Source: a virus. From it: a DNA stretch of 36,607 nt. The DNA is taken from IMG/VR virus record IMGVR_UViG_3300047552_000621, positions 1 through 36,607 of that record. One strand, written 5' to 3'. Made by a program: the position numbers and the translations under genes. Below are positions 13,732 to 22,601 of the stretch, piece after piece. The notes beneath the pieces are model-generated. The model worked only from the letters and a program-made list of their open reading frames with translations. It was not told the DNA's origin and ran no database searches. Numbering within the stretch: the first letter of the stretch is position 1; each line of letters opens with the position of its first letter.

Positions 13732-14736
13732 ATGGCAGTGACAACTACGGCTGACAGCGGTTTTCCGAGTCTTGTAAACTGGGCGAAGCGGCTCTCTCCG
13801 AGCCAGGGCGTTGCTGATGTCATCAACGTCTTGTCGAAGAAGATGCCCCTGCTGGACGACATCCCCTGGATGGAATCCAACATGCCCACCGGCCATCGCA
13901 TTACGCAGGCTGTAAACGCTTTGCCGAGCCCCTCGTGGCGCAAGCTGAACTCCGGACTGTCCGCTGTTAAGGGTCAGACCGATCAGTTCGACGAAGCCAT
14001 GGGTATCCTCCAAGCCGAATCGCGGGTCGACGTTGACCTGGCGAAGCTCGGTGGCAATGCTGCTGCGTACCGCGCTAGCGAGGACAAGCTCTTCATTGAG
14101 AGCCTTGGTCAGTCGGCGAGCACGGCGCTCATCTATGAGAGCGTGCAGTCGAACCCCGAGCGCATCCACGGGCTCACCCCGCGCTTCCCGGCGACCACTG
14201 GGTACACGGCGAGCAGCTATGTGCTCAAGGCCGGTACGTGCTCCGGTGTCGACGGCCACAGCATCTGGCTCATCAACTGGGAGCCCCGCAAGCTCTACGG
14301 GATCTTCCCGAAGGGCTCGATGGCTGGGCTGAGTGTTGAGGACAAAGGCGAGATTCTCGTCAATGACCCCAACGACAGCACGAAGCAGCTGTGGGTGTAT
14401 GCTACCAAATTCCAGTGGAAGCTGGGCTTGGCGGTTGAAGACTACCGCTACGCCGTCCGTATCCAGTGGGACACCAGCGAAGCTGAGTACACGGCTTCTG
14501 CCGGTAAGCTCAAGATCGCAATGTCGAACGCCTTGGAAACTATCTACTCGCGAGATGGCAACCTGCGCTTCTACATGGATCGCACCACCAAGCGGCAGCT
14601 CAATGCAGAGCTTGATGCTTCGCAAAACGGCAACTTCCTGACGTATCTCGACCAAGGTGGTAAGTTGGTTGAGTCGTTCATGGGCGTTCCGATTCGCGTC
14701 AGCGACTCGCTCACTGCCGAAACCTGCATCTCGTAA
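13732..14736 (+). CDS. Major capsid protein (BPP-1 / epsilon15 type)
   Basis: A 334-residue protein with a strong Shine-Dalgarno (GGAGA) after the scaffold gene. Its size and features fit the HK97-fold capsid proteins of epsilon15 (gp7, about 335 residues) and BPP-1. Examples are PLLDDIPWMESNMPTGHRIT at about 43-62, SRVDVDLAKLGGNAAAYRAS with EDKLFIESLG at about 99-128, and a C-terminal PIRVSDSL. The 'r.eD..fiegl..' E-loop/spine-helix type pattern and the Ile-Pro-Trp N-arm are family-like. No protease cleavage delta domain is evident; a separate scaffold does that job. Context (scaffold before, cement after) makes the call firm. Confidence 0.9.
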   Translation: MAVTTTADSGFPSLVNWAKRLSPSQGVADVINVLSKKMPLLDDIPWMESNMPTGHRITQAVNALPSPSWRKLNSGLSAVKGQTDQFDEAMGILQAESRVDVDLAKLGGNAAAYRASEDKLFIESLGQSASTALIYESVQSNPERIHGLTPRFPATTGYTASSYVLKAGTCSGVDGHSIWLINWEPRKLYGIFPKGSMAGLSVEDKGEILVNDPNDSTKQLWVYATKFQWKLGLAVEDYRYAVRIQWDTSEAEYTASAGKLKIAMSNALETIYSRDGNLRFYMDRTTKRQLNAELDASQNGNFLTYLDQGGKLVESFMGVPIRVSDSLTAETCIS

Positions 14737-14761
14737 CAACGAAAAGGAAAAGGAGAAAACA

Positions 14762-15274
14762 ATGTCTTTGGTAGATAACAACCTGTTCTTGGGTTACGCC
14801 CCAACCATCACCAACAGCAACACCGGAAAGGTGTTCACGGTGGCGTCTGGTTCTGGAAACGACGCAGCCTATGACGCGGGGAGCAGCATCAAGCTCTTCG
14901 AGTCTCGGAATCCGTCGATTCGCATCGACATTCCTGCGCTGGCTATCGGAACCGCTGGCGCGGCTGACTGCACGGTTCTCGTGCAGCTGATGGGCGCTAC
15001 TGACACGTCGTATACCAGCGAGGCCCCGATTGCCACCTGGTACTCGGCGGTTCGTGATGACGGTACCACGGCCATCGGAACGGGTGGTATCAGCATCACT
15101 CCTCCTCCGATGTTCCCCACGGGGCAGCTTGTGGCGCGTCGGTACTACTACCTGAAGGTTACTCTGGGCGGCACCACGCCTGACCTTACGGCGGGGACCA
15201 TCCCTGTCTACGGCCAGTCGATGAACGGTCAGCAGACCAACCTTCCCAACACCCGCGCTGCTGCCCCGGCGTAG
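14762..15274 (+). CDS. Bbp16-like capsid cement (decoration) protein
   Basis: The ATG at 14762 follows AAGGAG, so I reject the in-frame start at 14657 inside the capsid gene. The 170-residue product is Gly/Thr/Ala-rich and beta-rich, with no charged helices, as expected for a jelly-roll protein. Segments such as SIRIDIPALAIGTAGAADCT and GQLVARRYYYLKVTLGGTTP alternate hydrophobic residues. In BPP-1 and epsilon15 the gene after the capsid encodes a cement protein that clamps capsid two-folds. Size (about 150-170), place and composition agree. No individual motif proves it. Confidence 0.75.
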   Translation: MSLVDNNLFLGYAPTITNSNTGKVFTVASGSGNDAAYDAGSSIKLFESRNPSIRIDIPALAIGTAGAADCTVLVQLMGATDTSYTSEAPIATWYSAVRDDGTTAIGTGGISITPPPMFPTGQLVARRYYYLKVTLGGTTPDLTAGTIPVYGQSMNGQQTNLPNTRAAAPA

Positions 15275-15301
15275 GAATAGAAACACAAGAGGACTCAAGC
15301 C

Positions 15302-15583
15302 ATGCCCAAGTATTGGATTAGCACGCCTCGTTTCATCAAGCAGATTGGCGACAGTGAGCCGCAATTCATCGCGGCTTCTCCCAACAACCCCGTTCTCGTC
15401 GAGATCGAGGAGGTCAAGGAGAAATCGCTCGGAGCCACTCTGTGGAAATTTGACGAGCCGTCCCCTGCTCCGTTGCTCCCAGCCCACGCTGGACCAGCGG
15501 CTCACCCAATGTCGACTGGTGCCCAAAAGCACTCGACGCCTATTGGTCGTAAGCCGAAGGCTGGGCGTGCTGCTGACTCCTAG
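15302..15583 (+). CDS. Hypothetical protein after the cement gene (93 aa)
   Basis: Starts at an ATG preceded by AGAGGA. The first 55 residues look folded (MPKYWISTPRFIKQIG and PNNPVLVEIEEVKEKSLG). A Pro/Ala/His-rich tail with basic 'RKPKAGRAADS' follows. I know of short proteins at this place in BPP-1-like phages but no function. It is the last gene before the intrinsic terminator at 15599, so it belongs to the head transcript. Confidence 0.65.
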   Translation: MPKYWISTPRFIKQIGDSEPQFIAASPNNPVLVEIEEVKEKSLGATLWKFDEPSPAPLLPAHAGPAAHPMSTGAQKHSTPIGRKPKAGRAADS

Positions 15584-15598
15584 CAACAAGATGTGATT

Positions 15599-15631
15599 GC
15601 GGGGCCCTGGGTAACTGGGGCCCTGCTTTTC
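15599..15631 (+). terminator. Intrinsic terminator ending the head-gene block
   Basis: GCGGGGCCC (15599-15607) pairs with GGGCCCTGC (15618-15626) over nine bases with one G-U, around a ten-base loop, and is followed by TTTT at 15627-15630. This is a strong rho-independent terminator. It lies between the head genes and the tail genes; in many podoviruses such a terminator after the capsid gene sets the head-to-tail expression ratio. Confidence 0.85.
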
Positions 15632-15644
15632 TTCGAGGTTCAAG

Positions 15645-16658
15645 ATGACTGAATCGAGCGCAAAGTATCACCTGTGGAACCGTGCCCTTTCCCGCATTGG
15701 CGAAGCTGCCGACATCACCTCGAATACCGACACGCAGCTCTCTGCGACGACATGCGCCATCCATCACGACGATCTTGTGCGTCTGATGCTTGAGTCATTC
15801 ACCTACCCGTGGGCGAGACGCCAAGCGACGCTTACCTGCATCGACACGGTCACCGAGACTACGACCGGGGCCACGAGCCCTGGCACCACTCAGTTCGACA
15901 TCGGCTCAGACTTCCGAGATGGGTCGACGCTCACGGTCACGAAGATCCTCCTGACTGACGACAGCGGGGTCACGTACACGACGTGGTCTTCTGGCACCAC
16001 CTACGCATCCGGTGCCACCGTAGTGAAAGGCTCGCGCTACTACGAGAGCCTACAGAACGCCAACACCAACCACGACCCATCCACTAGCCACACCTGGTGG
16101 ACCCTGGTTAAGGGCGAGATGGTTGAGGACGAGGACTATACGGTCACCTCACCGACTCTCGACGGTGTGCTTGGGCATATCACCACCGACACGGCTGTTC
16201 TCGACACGCACCAGATTGAAATTGTCGTAGCCATCAGTCGCGTAGGGTGGGAGCACGCATATGCTCTTCCGAGCGACTTCGTGGCACCAGTGGCTCTGCT
16301 CTTCGAGAACCAGCGCGTGGACCTTACCACAGCTGATGGTCGATACCCGTACGACATCTACAGTGCAATGGATGGTCAAGACAAAGAGTTCTTCACTGAC
16401 CTTGCTACTGACGACGACTTTGTTCTTGAGTACACCGGGGAAGTGCGCTCGGTATCCATGATGCCCGCAGCCTTTCGAGAGGCTCTTGTTTATAGGCTTG
16501 CTGCTGAGCTTGCAGTTGCTCTTCGCAAGGACGCTGCGATTGCCCAGGGCATGCTGAAGATGGCCAGGGACACAGAAGCCATCGCTCAGTCAAACGCCCT
16601 TCGCCACAGGCAGGAGAACCCTGAGCTTGACTCCCCAACGCTAAACGCCAGAGGCTAG
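15645..16658 (+). CDS. Tail tubular protein A-like (T7 gp11-like) with carbohydrate-binding-like insertion
   Basis: A 337-residue protein, longer than T7 gp11 (196). The N-terminus (KYHLWNRALSRIGEAADITS) and SFTYPWARRQATL at about 51-63 match the family start. 'WEHAYALPSDFVAPVALLFE' and the C-terminal helix around EALVYRLAAELAVALRKDAA match its end. Between residues about 64 and 190 there is an inserted beta region. It contains W114-SSGTTYASGATVVKGSRYY then a WW at 151-152, the pattern of a small CBM5/12 chitin-binding-like module. The protein should form the ring joining connector to nozzle. GAGG precedes the ATG. Confidence 0.78.
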   Translation: MTESSAKYHLWNRALSRIGEAADITSNTDTQLSATTCAIHHDDLVRLMLESFTYPWARRQATLTCIDTVTETTTGATSPGTTQFDIGSDFRDGSTLTVTKILLTDDSGVTYTTWSSGTTYASGATVVKGSRYYESLQNANTNHDPSTSHTWWTLVKGEMVEDEDYTVTSPTLDGVLGHITTDTAVLDTHQIEIVVAISRVGWEHAYALPSDFVAPVALLFENQRVDLTTADGRYPYDIYSAMDGQDKEFFTDLATDDDFVLEYTGEVRSVSMMPAAFREALVYRLAAELAVALRKDAAIAQGMLKMARDTEAIAQSNALRHRQENPELDSPTLNARG

Positions 16659-16660
16659 CC

Positions 16661-19600
16661 GTGGCCCCACAACGCGAGACCCAGACGAACTTCACTGGTG
16701 GTGAGTTCTCTCCTACTCTTTGGGGTAGGACTGACTTCGAGAAATACTCCACTGGGTGCAGGACTCTGCATAACTTCGTCGTGACCCCGTCAGGGTCTCT
16801 CGCCAACAGGCCAGGTGCGATGGGGGTGTACGATTCAGGGGCTGACGCCATGAACGGCAGCTCTGTGTGTAGGTGTTACCGGTTCACCGATTCTACCACT
16901 GGCACGACCAGGTGGATTCTATTGGCGTTCACGTACGACGTTGGGGCCACACATTCTCACATATATCCGTTCTATTCGGCTGGAAGCGACATGCCTGAGG
17001 GCTCTGCCGCAATCCGTATCCCAGACCCACTCTCGCCTGGCAATTACATCTCTCTTGAGACTAGCCACTCTGCTGCCGGATGCCAAGACGGTAACTGCGT
17101 CGGGTACGCAGAGGACGAGCTGTCTCAGCTGAACTTCGCCCAGCAGGGCAACGTCATAACCATCTGCCACCCCAATCACGTACCAGCAGAGCTGAAGATG
17201 ACCACCGCATGGGATACGTGGGCTTATGGTGGCATCACGTTCGACGTGCCGCTGTTCCCAACCACCACCGAAACCACCACCGGCAGCGGCGGTACGGCGT
17301 TCCCGGTAGCCACGAGATTCTACGGTGCAGAGCAGCTCACGGTGACGCAAATCACCATTGCCACCGGAGCGCGCACTGAGCTGGAGCTGACCAAGGACTA
17401 TACTGTCACGGTGTGCACGGGCGACACGGCGAACGGGTCTGTCACCACGGTCAGCAACATCTCTTCGTCGTACAAGATCGAGGTGGTCATCGAGGCATCG
17501 TGGGGCGGCAAGCCTCGCATGTACGACCACAACGACCTAACCAATGGCGTGAGCGGCGTGTCGTCGATCGTCCAGTATGGAGACGAGAGCCACCCTCTTC
17601 GTGACTGGCAGTGGCAGGTCACGCGCATCATTGAGTACGCTGATGGCTCCACTATCGAGACCATGCCGTACACTGTCAGCAAGTGGGTAGCTCCAACGGT
17701 GTCTTTGTGGACCGGGGTTGGTTCGTATGTGACCGGCAACACAGTGCATCTCGGAGGAACCTATGCTGATGGCGCGACGTATGTCCCCGCCACGGTAACA
17801 GACGGTCGATGGTACGTGGCGCTACAGAACAGCACCAACAAGAACCCCGCGACAGAGACTGCGTACTGGCGCGCAGTGTACCCTCACGACACAATATCAG
17901 AGAAGGCGTACACCGAGACCGACCTCAAGAAGAGCTTGCCCGTCTACCCCGAGATTCCGTTCCAGCTGCACTGGGGAGAGTGGGTGGCCACCACCAGGAC
18001 ATACCGCATCATCGCCACGCGCATCTACCGTGGGCGGCTTGGGAGATATGGCTTCATCGGGGAAACCAAGGACAACTGGTTCATTGACGACGGTCAGACT
18101 CCTGACTTCTCGCGCCCTCCTCCTCAAGGGGTTAACCCGTTTAAGGTGTATGCCGCCGACGGCACCACGCTCACGCGCACTGAAAACCCAAGTGTCGTCA
18201 CATACTTCGAGGGGCGCAGGTTCTTTGCTGCCACCAGGGAGCGACCTGCTCGTGTTTGGGGGAGCGCCGTCGAGGAGTACAACAACTTCGACGAGATAAT
18301 CCCGCCGAAGGACAGCGACTCACTGAGCTTCGAGCTGGCATCGACGAGCCTTGAGGCCGTCAAGGCGCTCGTGCCACGTCGAGAGCTGATCGTCCTCACC
18401 GACTCCTCGGAGTGGGTTGTGGGAGGTTCGGAGCAGGGTGGCCTTCTGACCCCCAATAGCATCGCAGCCCGCAAGGAAGGCGAGCGAGGAAGTGGCTCGC
18501 TACAGCCCATCATGGCTGGTGACTCTGTCATCTTCGCCCAGCGCAAGGGTTCTATTCCTCGTGCCCTGGTTTTCTCGCGTGACGGTGGAGGATACCAGGC
18601 CAAGGACTTGTCTCTGTTCGCTCGCCATCTCTTCGCGGGGCACACCATTGTGGACTGGGCTTACGCTCAAGACCCATGGCAAATCATCTGGGCTGTGCGA
18701 GATGATGGCTTGCTGCTCTCGTGTACTTATATCGCAGAGCGCGACATGTTCGCGTGGTCGACGCACGAGATCAAGAACCAGTACGAGGGCAAGGTGCGCA
18801 GTATCTGCATTGTCCCAGAGGACACCGAGGACTCTGTCTATCTGGTGTACGAGCTGACGGAGGGCTCAACCAATAGAATACTGATGAGGCTGTGGGGTTT
18901 CGACCAGGCAGACCTGCGCCTGGCAAACAGGGTTGACAGCTCCTACACCTGGGATGGACGAAACCCATATTTGTCTGGGGCAACAGAGATTAGTATCGAA
19001 TACTCAACGTCAGGAGCCTGGTGGCCTACCACCGTCGAGGGTGTTGCCCCTGTTGGAGGGACTGGTATCGGGGAGTTCGTTACAATCACCGTCACCGGAA
19101 CAGCCACGACCCAGCGCCAGCCGTTTCAAGACCTCATCGAGGGAAGCTCCAACACGGCACCATCGTTCACTACCGGTGCTCTTGCGTCTCCTGGTACAAA
19201 GTTCGCACTTCAGCTAAACAGCTCAAACGAAGACGGTACTTTCATCAAGGTTCGTCTGATGTGCGTGCACGACACCGGAGGAGGGGCATTGGTCTATCTT
19301 GGAAAAGTTCTCTCCAACAACCTGTCCGCATCTTCAAGAACATATTCGATTACAGATTTTGTGTTGTGCTTCAATAGTCTTAGGGACGACAACGCCAACT
19401 GGGCAAGAATATACGGAGACGCATACACTGGAGAGTACACTGCCAAGTACGTGGCAGACGGTGTGTTTTACGACTCTGCCGCAAATGTCTCATACCCCAT
19501 GACTCTCGACTCCGGTGTATACGCAGGAATCTGCCATGTAGGAATCCCGGTTGTGTCTCAGATGGAGTCACTGGACATGGTCCCTGAGATTGGCCGCAAG

Positions 19601-19870
19601 AAGCTCGCGTCTGCTGTCAACGTGCACTTCGTTGGCATGAACGGAGCTGATGTGGCTCAGTCGATAGAGGACTACGACGCAGGTAAGGGTCAGGCTGTAA
19701 AGAGCGCAGCAGCTGATGTCTCACACCACCCAATCGATGCGGAGTGGTTCCAGTCTCACACGCCCATCCAGGGCGAGTGGTCAGAGAACGCCAGGGTGGC
19801 AGTGGTGCAGGAAGACCCGCTCCCTGTGAGCATTGTCGGCATCACTCGCGAGATTGAATATGGCGGCTGA
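16661..19870 (+). CDS. Tail tubular protein B-like nozzle (T7 gp12-like), enlarged
   Basis: Starts with GTG at 16661, two bases after the upstream stop. 1,069 residues against 794 in T7 gp12. The N-terminus shows TNFTGGEFSPTLWGRTDFEK and LHNFVVTPSGSLANRPG (about 8-50), the nozzle signature. ATRERPARVWGSAVEEYNNF, LIVLTDSSEWVVGG and SIPRALVFSRDGGGYQAKDL are the propeller-like core. Two extra parts are visible. One is a beta domain ending in LTKDYTVTVCTG (about 243-256). The other is an aromatic module at about 343-410 (VSLWTGVGSYVTGN...RWYVALQNSTNKNP...YWRAV) like that in the preceding gene. Six copies form the tail tube tip that bears the fibres. Confidence 0.85.
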   Translation: MAPQRETQTNFTGGEFSPTLWGRTDFEKYSTGCRTLHNFVVTPSGSLANRPGAMGVYDSGADAMNGSSVCRCYRFTDSTTGTTRWILLAFTYDVGATHSHIYPFYSAGSDMPEGSAAIRIPDPLSPGNYISLETSHSAAGCQDGNCVGYAEDELSQLNFAQQGNVITICHPNHVPAELKMTTAWDTWAYGGITFDVPLFPTTTETTTGSGGTAFPVATRFYGAEQLTVTQITIATGARTELELTKDYTVTVCTGDTANGSVTTVSNISSSYKIEVVIEASWGGKPRMYDHNDLTNGVSGVSSIVQYGDESHPLRDWQWQVTRIIEYADGSTIETMPYTVSKWVAPTVSLWTGVGSYVTGNTVHLGGTYADGATYVPATVTDGRWYVALQNSTNKNPATETAYWRAVYPHDTISEKAYTETDLKKSLPVYPEIPFQLHWGEWVATTRTYRIIATRIYRGRLGRYGFIGETKDNWFIDDGQTPDFSRPPPQGVNPFKVYAADGTTLTRTENPSVVTYFEGRRFFAATRERPARVWGSAVEEYNNFDEIIPPKDSDSLSFELASTSLEAVKALVPRRELIVLTDSSEWVVGGSEQGGLLTPNSIAARKEGERGSGSLQPIMAGDSVIFAQRKGSIPRALVFSRDGGGYQAKDLSLFARHLFAGHTIVDWAYAQDPWQIIWAVRDDGLLLSCTYIAERDMFAWSTHEIKNQYEGKVRSICIVPEDTEDSVYLVYELTEGSTNRILMRLWGFDQADLRLANRVDSSYTWDGRNPYLSGATEISIEYSTSGAWWPTTVEGVAPVGGTGIGEFVTITVTGTATTQRQPFQDLIEGSSNTAPSFTTGALASPGTKFALQLNSSNEDGTFIKVRLMCVHDTGGGALVYLGKVLSNNLSASSRTYSITDFVLCFNSLRDDNANWARIYGDAYTGEYTAKYVADGVFYDSAANVSYPMTLDSGVYAGICHVGIPVVSQMESLDMVPEIGRKKLASAVNVHFVGMNGADVAQSIEDYDAGKGQAVKSAAADVSHHPIDAEWFQSHTPIQGEWSENARVAVVQEDPLPVSIVGITREIEYGG

Positions 19871-20342
19871 TGTCATCATCAGATCAGCGACCGTGGCAGA
19901 CGCAGTCGAGATGGCTCCGGTTATGCGCCAGAGCGAGGTCGATGAGATCTTGGCGTCTGGTGGCAAAGAGCCACTGCCAACCCTTCTTGAGGCGCTTAAC
20001 TCCTCGACAGAGTCGTGGGTGGCGTTTTTTGATGGGCGTATTGCGTGTATGTGGGGCGTGGCGCCTCGCAGCGGGGTGATGAGTGGCGAGGGTATTGCCT
20101 GGCTTCTCACCACGCCTGTAATCGAATCCTACAAGCAAGAGTTCTGGGCGTACTGCACAGCCTCATTGTTGGACCTGCTGTCGCGATGGGACACCCTTGT
20201 CAATGCCATCGACTGTCGCCACGGCAAAGCAATTCGCTGGGCAAAGAAGTTGGGTTTCGTGCTAGAAGAGCCTGCTCCGTTCGGTGTTGCCGGACTTCCG
20301 TTCCAGGCGTTCAAGGTTAGGAAGGAGGACGTGCATGTGTGA
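19860..20342 (+). CDS. T7 gp13-like, GNAT-fold internal virion/assembly protein
   Basis: The ATG at 19860 overlaps the end of the nozzle gene. The 160-residue product opens DVIIRSATVADAVEMAPVMR, a GNAT-like start, then has VAFFDGRIACMWGVAP. Its second half (GIAWLLTTPVIESYKQEFWA and NAIDCRHGKAIRWAKKLGFV) aligns by eye with the end of T7 gp13: 'cwfvTsd...', 'yDtLwN.v...n..airflk.lGf'. The acetyl-CoA loop is not obvious, so it may be a degenerate acetyltransferase used structurally. Its place between nozzle and gp14 homologue is the same as in T7-like phages. Confidence 0.78.
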   Translation: MAADVIIRSATVADAVEMAPVMRQSEVDEILASGGKEPLPTLLEALNSSTESWVAFFDGRIACMWGVAPRSGVMSGEGIAWLLTTPVIESYKQEFWAYCTASLLDLLSRWDTLVNAIDCRHGKAIRWAKKLGFVLEEPAPFGVAGLPFQAFKVRKEDVHV

Positions 20343-20835
20343 ACCAGTGTCGATGGGGATTGCAGCCGGGGCCATGCTTGTTGGTGGTGGTATCTCTGCT
20401 GCGGGTCAGATTCGCTCTGCCAATGCTGGTGCCAAGGTTGCCAGGAACAACGCGTTGATGCAGCAGTGGCAGGCTGATTCTGTGATGCGCCAGGGGGTCG
20501 AGCAGGCCGCAGCCATCCGAGCCGAAGGTGAGCGCACAGCTGGTGCTGCTCGTGCGGCAACCGTGGCCAACAATATCTCGACGAGCGTTGGCTCAATGGA
20601 GCACATCGGAGACATCTCTCGGATGAACGCCGAGCGCGATGCGGAGATCATCAAAGCGAACGCAGCCCTGCAGGCATGGGGCCACAAGGTCGAGGGTCAG
20701 AACGCCCTTGAGCAGGCGCGCATCAACAAGGAGGGAGCCATGTGGGGAGCGGCTGGCAGTATCCTTGGGGGTGCTGGCCAGGCTGGTCTCTCGTATGGCT
20801 CGTGGTACGGCTCGTACAAGGGCAGGGGGGTTTAG
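20335..20835 (+). CDS. T7 gp14-like internal virion (ejection) protein
   Basis: The ATG at 20335 follows AAGGAGG. The 166-residue product starts MCEPVSMGIAAGAMLVGGG, a hydrophobic N-terminus typical of gp14-type proteins in podoviruses. A long Ala/Gln/Glu-rich helix (about 30-135) includes GSMEHIGDISRMNAERDAE, which aligns with the 'GSsmdri.r...gq...ea' part of T7 gp14. The C-terminus is Gly-rich and hydrophobic (GAAGSILGGAGQAGLSYGS). In T7, gp14 is ejected first and forms the outer-membrane pore of the DNA-translocation channel. The gene order supports the same role. Confidence 0.82.
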   Translation: MCEPVSMGIAAGAMLVGGGISAAGQIRSANAGAKVARNNALMQQWQADSVMRQGVEQAAAIRAEGERTAGAARAATVANNISTSVGSMEHIGDISRMNAERDAEIIKANAALQAWGHKVEGQNALEQARINKEGAMWGAAGSILGGAGQAGLSYGSWYGSYKGRGV

Positions 20836-20837
20836 TA

Positions 20838-22601
20838 ATGAAGGTCCCCATCCTAGACCAACGAGCCGAGCTTGCCGCTATTCCTGGCGTGCAGCAGAGT
20901 ATCAGCTACGCCCCCATCGAGCAGGGCATCAGTCAGTTCGGGGCTGGGCTCACGAAGGCAGTGTCTGGGGTGGCGCAACTAGCAGCCACCGTGTCACACG
21001 AGAACGATGTCGCTGCGAGCACGGCTGCGTATTCCGACTGGCTCAAGAAGCGCAACGCAGCCATCGAAGGCACGGGCGGGTACCTGAACAAACAAGGCAG
21101 AGACGCCATCGACGGAGCGTCAAAGACCCTGGAGTTCGTGCGTACGCAAGCCGCAGGCATCGAGGGTAACCTGTACAACGACGCCCAGCGCGCCATGTTC
21201 CGCGAGCGCATCCAGGGTCACCTGATGGAGACGGAGAGTCTCGTCAATCGTCACGTCGTGTCTCAGTCAGGGGTTATCAAGAGAGCCTCCGAAGAAGCGG
21301 CCAAGGGCGAGCTTGCATCGTCAGCCACAGCTGCGGCGGTGCGCGGTGATGTTGAGGCGTCAATATCGTCAGTGCAAAAGGGGATCGAAGTGGTCGAACA
21401 AGAGACAAGCCACCTTGATTCTGAGTCCCGGCAACGAGCCCGCGTGATGTACAACACAAGCACCGTGCTCCCCGCCATCGAGGCGGCGCTCGACCAGGGA
21501 ACGCCCACTGGCCTGGCAACAGCAAAGCAGCTGCTTGCAGCCTATCGAAACAACGTCGACAGCAACGCTCTCGTGCGCTCCGGCATTGAAGCGCGCATGG
21601 AGAAGGTGGCCAGGTCTGGCGAGGTTCTCGTGCAGGCCAACAAGATCTTCAATGACAACGTCGACACCAAGCAGAAGGGCGTGTGGGATGCGGCGAAGAT
21701 GATGGAACAGGTGGCCAACGAGCCTGACCCAGTTAAGCAGGATATGATTCGCGACGCCATCACCAAGCGCATCTCGCAGGAAGAGCGCGCCTGGGACTCT
21801 TCCGACCAGATGCGCGTCGATGAGCTGTCGAGCCAGATACTCTCGAAAGAGTTCGGCACTCTACAGTCCATGCGTGGCGACAAGTCCTACGACGCAATGT
21901 CTGCTCGCGGTAGACGCCGAGCCGACGAGAAGTGGACATCGTGGTATCGAGCAGAGCACGGCACCTCCAGGGAGCGGCAGCAGCAGAAGGATGAGGATAG
22001 GATTGCCCTCAACAACTTCCGCAGCCTGGAGGCCGAAGAGCAGGTCAGCGTCGACATCGGCTCTGATAGAAGGTTCGACAACGTGTCCCCGGTTGGCAAG
22101 TCGTACCTTGGGCTCTACCAGGCGAACGCCAAGAAGCTGAGCCGAGGTACACTGGCTGAAATCAGGAGAAACGCCGAGGTCTGGGCTGACGAGGCAATGG
22201 TCGACCCAAACAAGAAGACATCGGAGAGCGAAGCTCGCAGGACGTGGATAGGAAACGCGATGGAGTATGCGGTAGCGTACACGAGCAGGCTCGGTGTCTC
22301 GTCACTTCCTCCTGATGAGGTGGCCAAGCTAAAGGCTGAGCTATCTGCACAGCGAGCGAAGGAAACGTTCGCCAACAAGGTGCGCAGGGCGACCGGAATG
22401 GACGAGAAGACCGCCCCAGCTGGCACCATGCGCGGTGGGGTGAAGTACACACCAGACACCAGTCCAGCGCAGGGTGTTGGCTTCGTCAAGATGCGAGGAC
22501 CTGACCCGAAAGACAAGGGAAAGACACTCACAAGGAACATCCAGAACACCGAAGAAAAAATTAATGCGGCAAGGGCGGCAGGGTGGGAGATTGTCAAATG
22601 A
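20838..22601 (+). CDS. T7 gp15-like internal virion (ejection) protein
   Basis: The ATG at 20838 follows a G-run Shine-Dalgarno. 587 residues, against about 747 in T7 gp15. The N-terminus (VPILDQRAELAAIPGVQQSI) and FGAGLTKAVSGVAQLAATVS are followed by helix-rich sequence with Gln, Ala, Glu and Arg throughout. DWLKKRNAAIEGTGGYLNKQ with GRDAIDG resembles the phage ejectosome C-type repeats. No enzymatic motif is seen. By position it should build the periplasmic tunnel together with the giant protein that follows, which overlaps it by four bases. Confidence 0.75.
   Translation: MKVPILDQRAELAAIPGVQQSISYAPIEQGISQFGAGLTKAVSGVAQLAATVSHENDVAASTAAYSDWLKKRNAAIEGTGGYLNKQGRDAIDGASKTLEFVRTQAAGIEGNLYNDAQRAMFRERIQGHLMETESLVNRHVVSQSGVIKRASEEAAKGELASSATAAAVRGDVEASISSVQKGIEVVEQETSHLDSESRQRARVMYNTSTVLPAIEAALDQGTPTGLATAKQLLAAYRNNVDSNALVRSGIEARMEKVARSGEVLVQANKIFNDNVDTKQKGVWDAAKMMEQVANEPDPVKQDMIRDAITKRISQEERAWDSSDQMRVDELSSQILSKEFGTLQSMRGDKSYDAMSARGRRRADEKWTSWYRAEHGTSRERQQQKDEDRIALNNFRSLEAEEQVSVDIGSDRRFDNVSPVGKSYLGLYQANAKKLSRGTLAEIRRNAEVWADEAMVDPNKKTSESEARRTWIGNAMEYAVAYTSRLGVSSLPPDEVAKLKAELSAQRAKETFANKVRRATGMDEKTAPAGTMRGGVKYTPDTSPAQGVGFVKMRGPDPKDKGKTLTRNIQNTEEKINAARAAGWEIVK

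Noticed and set aside
13552-14781. 409-codon open frame on the minus strand across the capsid gene
   Set aside because: It is the antisense shadow of a strongly supported capsid gene; G/C-rich third positions suppress stops in that frame, its N-terminus has no Shine-Dalgarno and the protein is Arg/Val-rich without any motif.
14711-15643. 310-codon minus-strand frame over the cement gene
   Set aside because: It crosses the capsid end, the cement gene, the 93-aa gene and the terminator, and is extremely Arg-rich; a compositional artefact.
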